From Spirochaetales bacterium (lineage in GTDB: Bacteria > Spirochaetota > Spirochaetia > Sphaerochaetales > Sphaerochaetaceae), in contig JAAZJI010000082.1 of assembly GCA_012800465.1 (NCBI GenBank), forward strand, positions 1 to 6,855: a stretch of 6,855 bases of DNA. Direction: 5' to 3'. Under the pieces are notes generated by a model. It was not told where the DNA came from, searched no databases, and worked only from the letters and a program-made list of their open reading frames with translations. Position 1 is the stretch's first letter; each line of letters opens with the position of its first letter. Both the position numbers and the translations under genes were made by a program. This document shows positions 5,983 through 6,855 of the stretch, piece by piece.

Positions 5983-6004
5983 GCTGGAAGAAGAGCCCGC
6001 TCTT

Positions 6005-6013
6005 TGCTACGAT
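6005..6013 (+). promoter_or_regulatory. Extended -10 element of the GerMN-like gene
   Basis: TGC-TACGAT (6005-6013) is an extended -10 (TGN plus a 5/6 match to TATAAT). The position 17 bp upstream, TGGAAG, is a poor -35, as is common with extended -10 promoters. The expected start of transcription is 6019-6021, at the ATG of the gene (6020). Confidence 0.35.
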
Positions 6014-6019
6014 GAGGTG

Positions 6020-6550
6020 ATGGCCGACCACCCAAAAGCCCTCCTTCGGGCACTTGTCATCCTCCTCTTTCTCATCCTGTACACGGCGATCATCGGGATC
6101 GTCAGCTTACCGACGGTGAAGCGTGCCTTCGATGAGAGCGGAGTCCTTCAGCTCATCCGGAGTCGGAAAGAAGAGACCCGGGCCAACCCGGCGAACCGGA
6201 TGGTGGAGGTCGTCTTCGCCCCGCTGGGCACCTCGTTCGCCGCCTACCGGGTCGAGCAGCCCCGCATGGGGTCGTCGGCAAGCCACGACACCTTCGAGGC
6301 GCTGCTCGCGGGGGTTCCTCTCCTCGCGCTGGAGGATGGGGCGATCACCTACATCGACTCAGGCACGAAGCTCCTGGGCCTCACCCGCTCTTCGAACATC
6401 ATCTACCTGAATCTTTCAAAGGAGTTTCTCGCTTCAGCGGACATGAAGATGGCATACCTCCAGCTCAAGGAGACCGCGTCCCTCCTCGGGGCGAAGGATG
6501 TCGTCGTGCTCATCGAAGGAGCGCAAGCTGATCTTCCACTCGACGAGTGA
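6020..6550 (+). CDS. Membrane-anchored GerMN-like domain protein, function unknown
   Basis: The protein has 176 residues. Residues 8-30 form one strong hydrophobic helix (ALLRALVILLFLILYTAIIG), an uncleaved anchor or signal segment; the rest is predicted outside the cytoplasmic membrane. Residues about 61-168 resemble a GerMN (sporulation/spore germination, lipoprotein-type) domain: an initial strand (MVEVVFAPLG), a helix TFEALLAGVP (91-100), then SGTKLLGLTRSSNIIYLNLSKEF (strand pair and the typical D/N-L-S-x-x-F, 114-136), a helix and a final strand VVVLIEG (161-167). GerMN domains are thought to bind or localise at envelope surfaces; no enzymatic role is known. The frame is open back to a TTG at 5921 inside ptsI, but 6020 is chosen because the membrane helix follows at once and an extended -10 points there. 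GAGG lies only 2 nt before the ATG, too close for a good Shine-Dalgarno. It is divergent from ptsI and converges on tlyA. Confidence 0.75.
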   Translation: MADHPKALLRALVILLFLILYTAIIGIVSLPTVKRAFDESGVLQLIRSRKEETRANPANRMVEVVFAPLGTSFAAYRVEQPRMGSSASHDTFEALLAGVPLLALEDGAITYIDSGTKLLGLTRSSNIIYLNLSKEFLASADMKMAYLQLKETASLLGAKDVVVLIEGAQADLPLDE

Positions 6551-6855
6551 AGCGATCGAGCGAGAGTCCTTGCCCTTTTTTTCAGGAGGGCGAGGAACTC
6601 GATGTTCCCCTTCGTCCCCCTGATCGGGCTCGCCACGAGATCGAAGACGCCCACCCCTTCCTCGGCCAGGCGGAGAAAAAGCCGGGCGACGACCCGGACG
6701 ACGAGATCCCGGTCCTCGATGACTCCGTCGAACGAGGGCGGAGGATCCTCCAATTCGAATTGCGGCTTGATGAGGGCGATCAGGTAGGTGTTTCCTGCAA
6801 GGTCGAGGATGTGCGCCGCCGCTTTGCGGATCGAGCGGAAGGAGAGGTCGCACAC
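6403..6855 (-). CDS. tlyA: TlyA-family rRNA (cytidine-2'-O)-methyltransferase, C-terminal part; enters from the right edge, 3' end probably frameshifted
   Basis: TlyA-type enzymes carry an N-terminal S4 RNA-binding domain and a Rossmann methyltransferase domain that 2'-O-methylates cytidines in rRNA; some family members were first named hemolysins. Only the last part of the methyltransferase domain is visible: VCDLSFRSIRKA, ALIKPQFE (27-34 of the visible part), GVIEDRDL (44-51) and SPIRGTKGNIEFLALL (76-91), the family's C-terminal signature. The first visible codon is an in-frame GTG but the family match shows the gene continues upstream. After LLKK the frame as written goes on as Ser/Arg-rich sequence of low complexity to 6403, overlapping the convergent gene by 148 bp. 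This tail is not TlyA-like. The change falls at a run of seven A (6582-6576). With one A fewer the protein would end KKGQGLSLDRFTRRVEDQL and stop at 6510, a normal TlyA length. The true end is therefore uncertain. Confidence 0.85.
   Translation of the reverse strand: MCDLSFRSIRKAAAHILDLAGNTYLIALIKPQFELEDPPPSFDGVIEDRDLVVRVVARLFLRLAEEGVGVFDLVASPIRGTKGNIEFLALLKKRARTLARSLHSSSGRSACAPSMSTTTSFAPRRDAVSLSWRYAIFMSAEARNSFERFR

Noticed and set aside
5921..6019. Longer start (TTG at 5921 or ATG at 5954) for the GerMN-like gene
   Set aside because: The added residues overlap ptsI or its promoter, are not signal-like and lack a Shine-Dalgarno; the membrane helix directly follows 6020.
5946..6053. 36-residue N-terminal extension of enzyme I
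   Set aside because: It has no similarity to enzyme I, exceeds the family length and overlaps the predicted promoter of the gene and the start of the divergent gene.
6434..6575. Alternative tlyA tail in the frame reached by adding one A to the A7 run (stop at 6434)
   Set aside because: It gives a longer tail deep inside the opposite gene; removing one A gives the shorter, more TlyA-like end.
1..6855. CRISPR arrays, insertion sequences, tRNA genes, riboswitches or phage genes
   Set aside because: I looked for direct repeats, terminal inverted repeats, transposase or integrase motifs and cloverleaf-like sequence in the gaps and found none; every gap is under 100 bp.

Overview
The window is a compact, GC-rich bacterial chromosome segment with almost no non-coding DNA. 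It holds eight genes. Six lie head to tail on the minus strand, in transcription order ptsI, der, a HAD-family hydrolase, a small membrane-anchored coiled-coil protein, grpE and the 5' part of dnaK, which runs off the left edge. Diverging from ptsI on the plus strand is a small membrane-anchored GerMN-like protein. It converges on the 3' end of a tlyA-type rRNA methyltransferase gene that enters from the right edge on the minus strand.

The organism is probably a free-living member of Spirochaetota. This is inference: the DnaK N-terminal half, GrpE and the TlyA fragment resemble treponemal/spirochaetal proteins as I remember them, and GC is around 60%. No rRNA or other decisive marker is present, so the assignment is tentative. 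Nothing suggests mobile DNA, phage, CRISPR or recent transfer. This is core housekeeping DNA.

Layout. 5946-6019 is a short divergent promoter region. The ptsI promoter there (TTTACA, 17 bp, TATCAT) places the predicted transcription start about 2 nt before the ptsI ATG, implying a leaderless mRNA. The plus-strand gene has an extended -10 that also points to its own ATG. 5945-1521 looks like one operon: ptsI and der overlap by 32 bp, der and the HAD gene by 1 bp, and the coiled-coil gene follows 12 bp later with its Shine-Dalgarno overlapping the HAD stop. 1423-1520 holds a promoter-like element and a terminator-like hairpin before grpE. 806-879 separates grpE from dnaK and holds a second, closely similar promoter-like element.

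Functionally, the block joins PTS enzyme I (phosphoryl input from PEP), the ribosome-assembly GTPase Der, a probable phosphatase, a membrane coiled-coil protein of unknown role and the GrpE/DnaK chaperone pair. No HPr gene, hrcA gene or CIRCE-like operator is seen. I did not find a novel multi-gene system. The most useful leads are the repeated promoter motif before grpE and dnaK, the A7 run and probable frame change near the end of tlyA, and the predicted leaderless start of ptsI.
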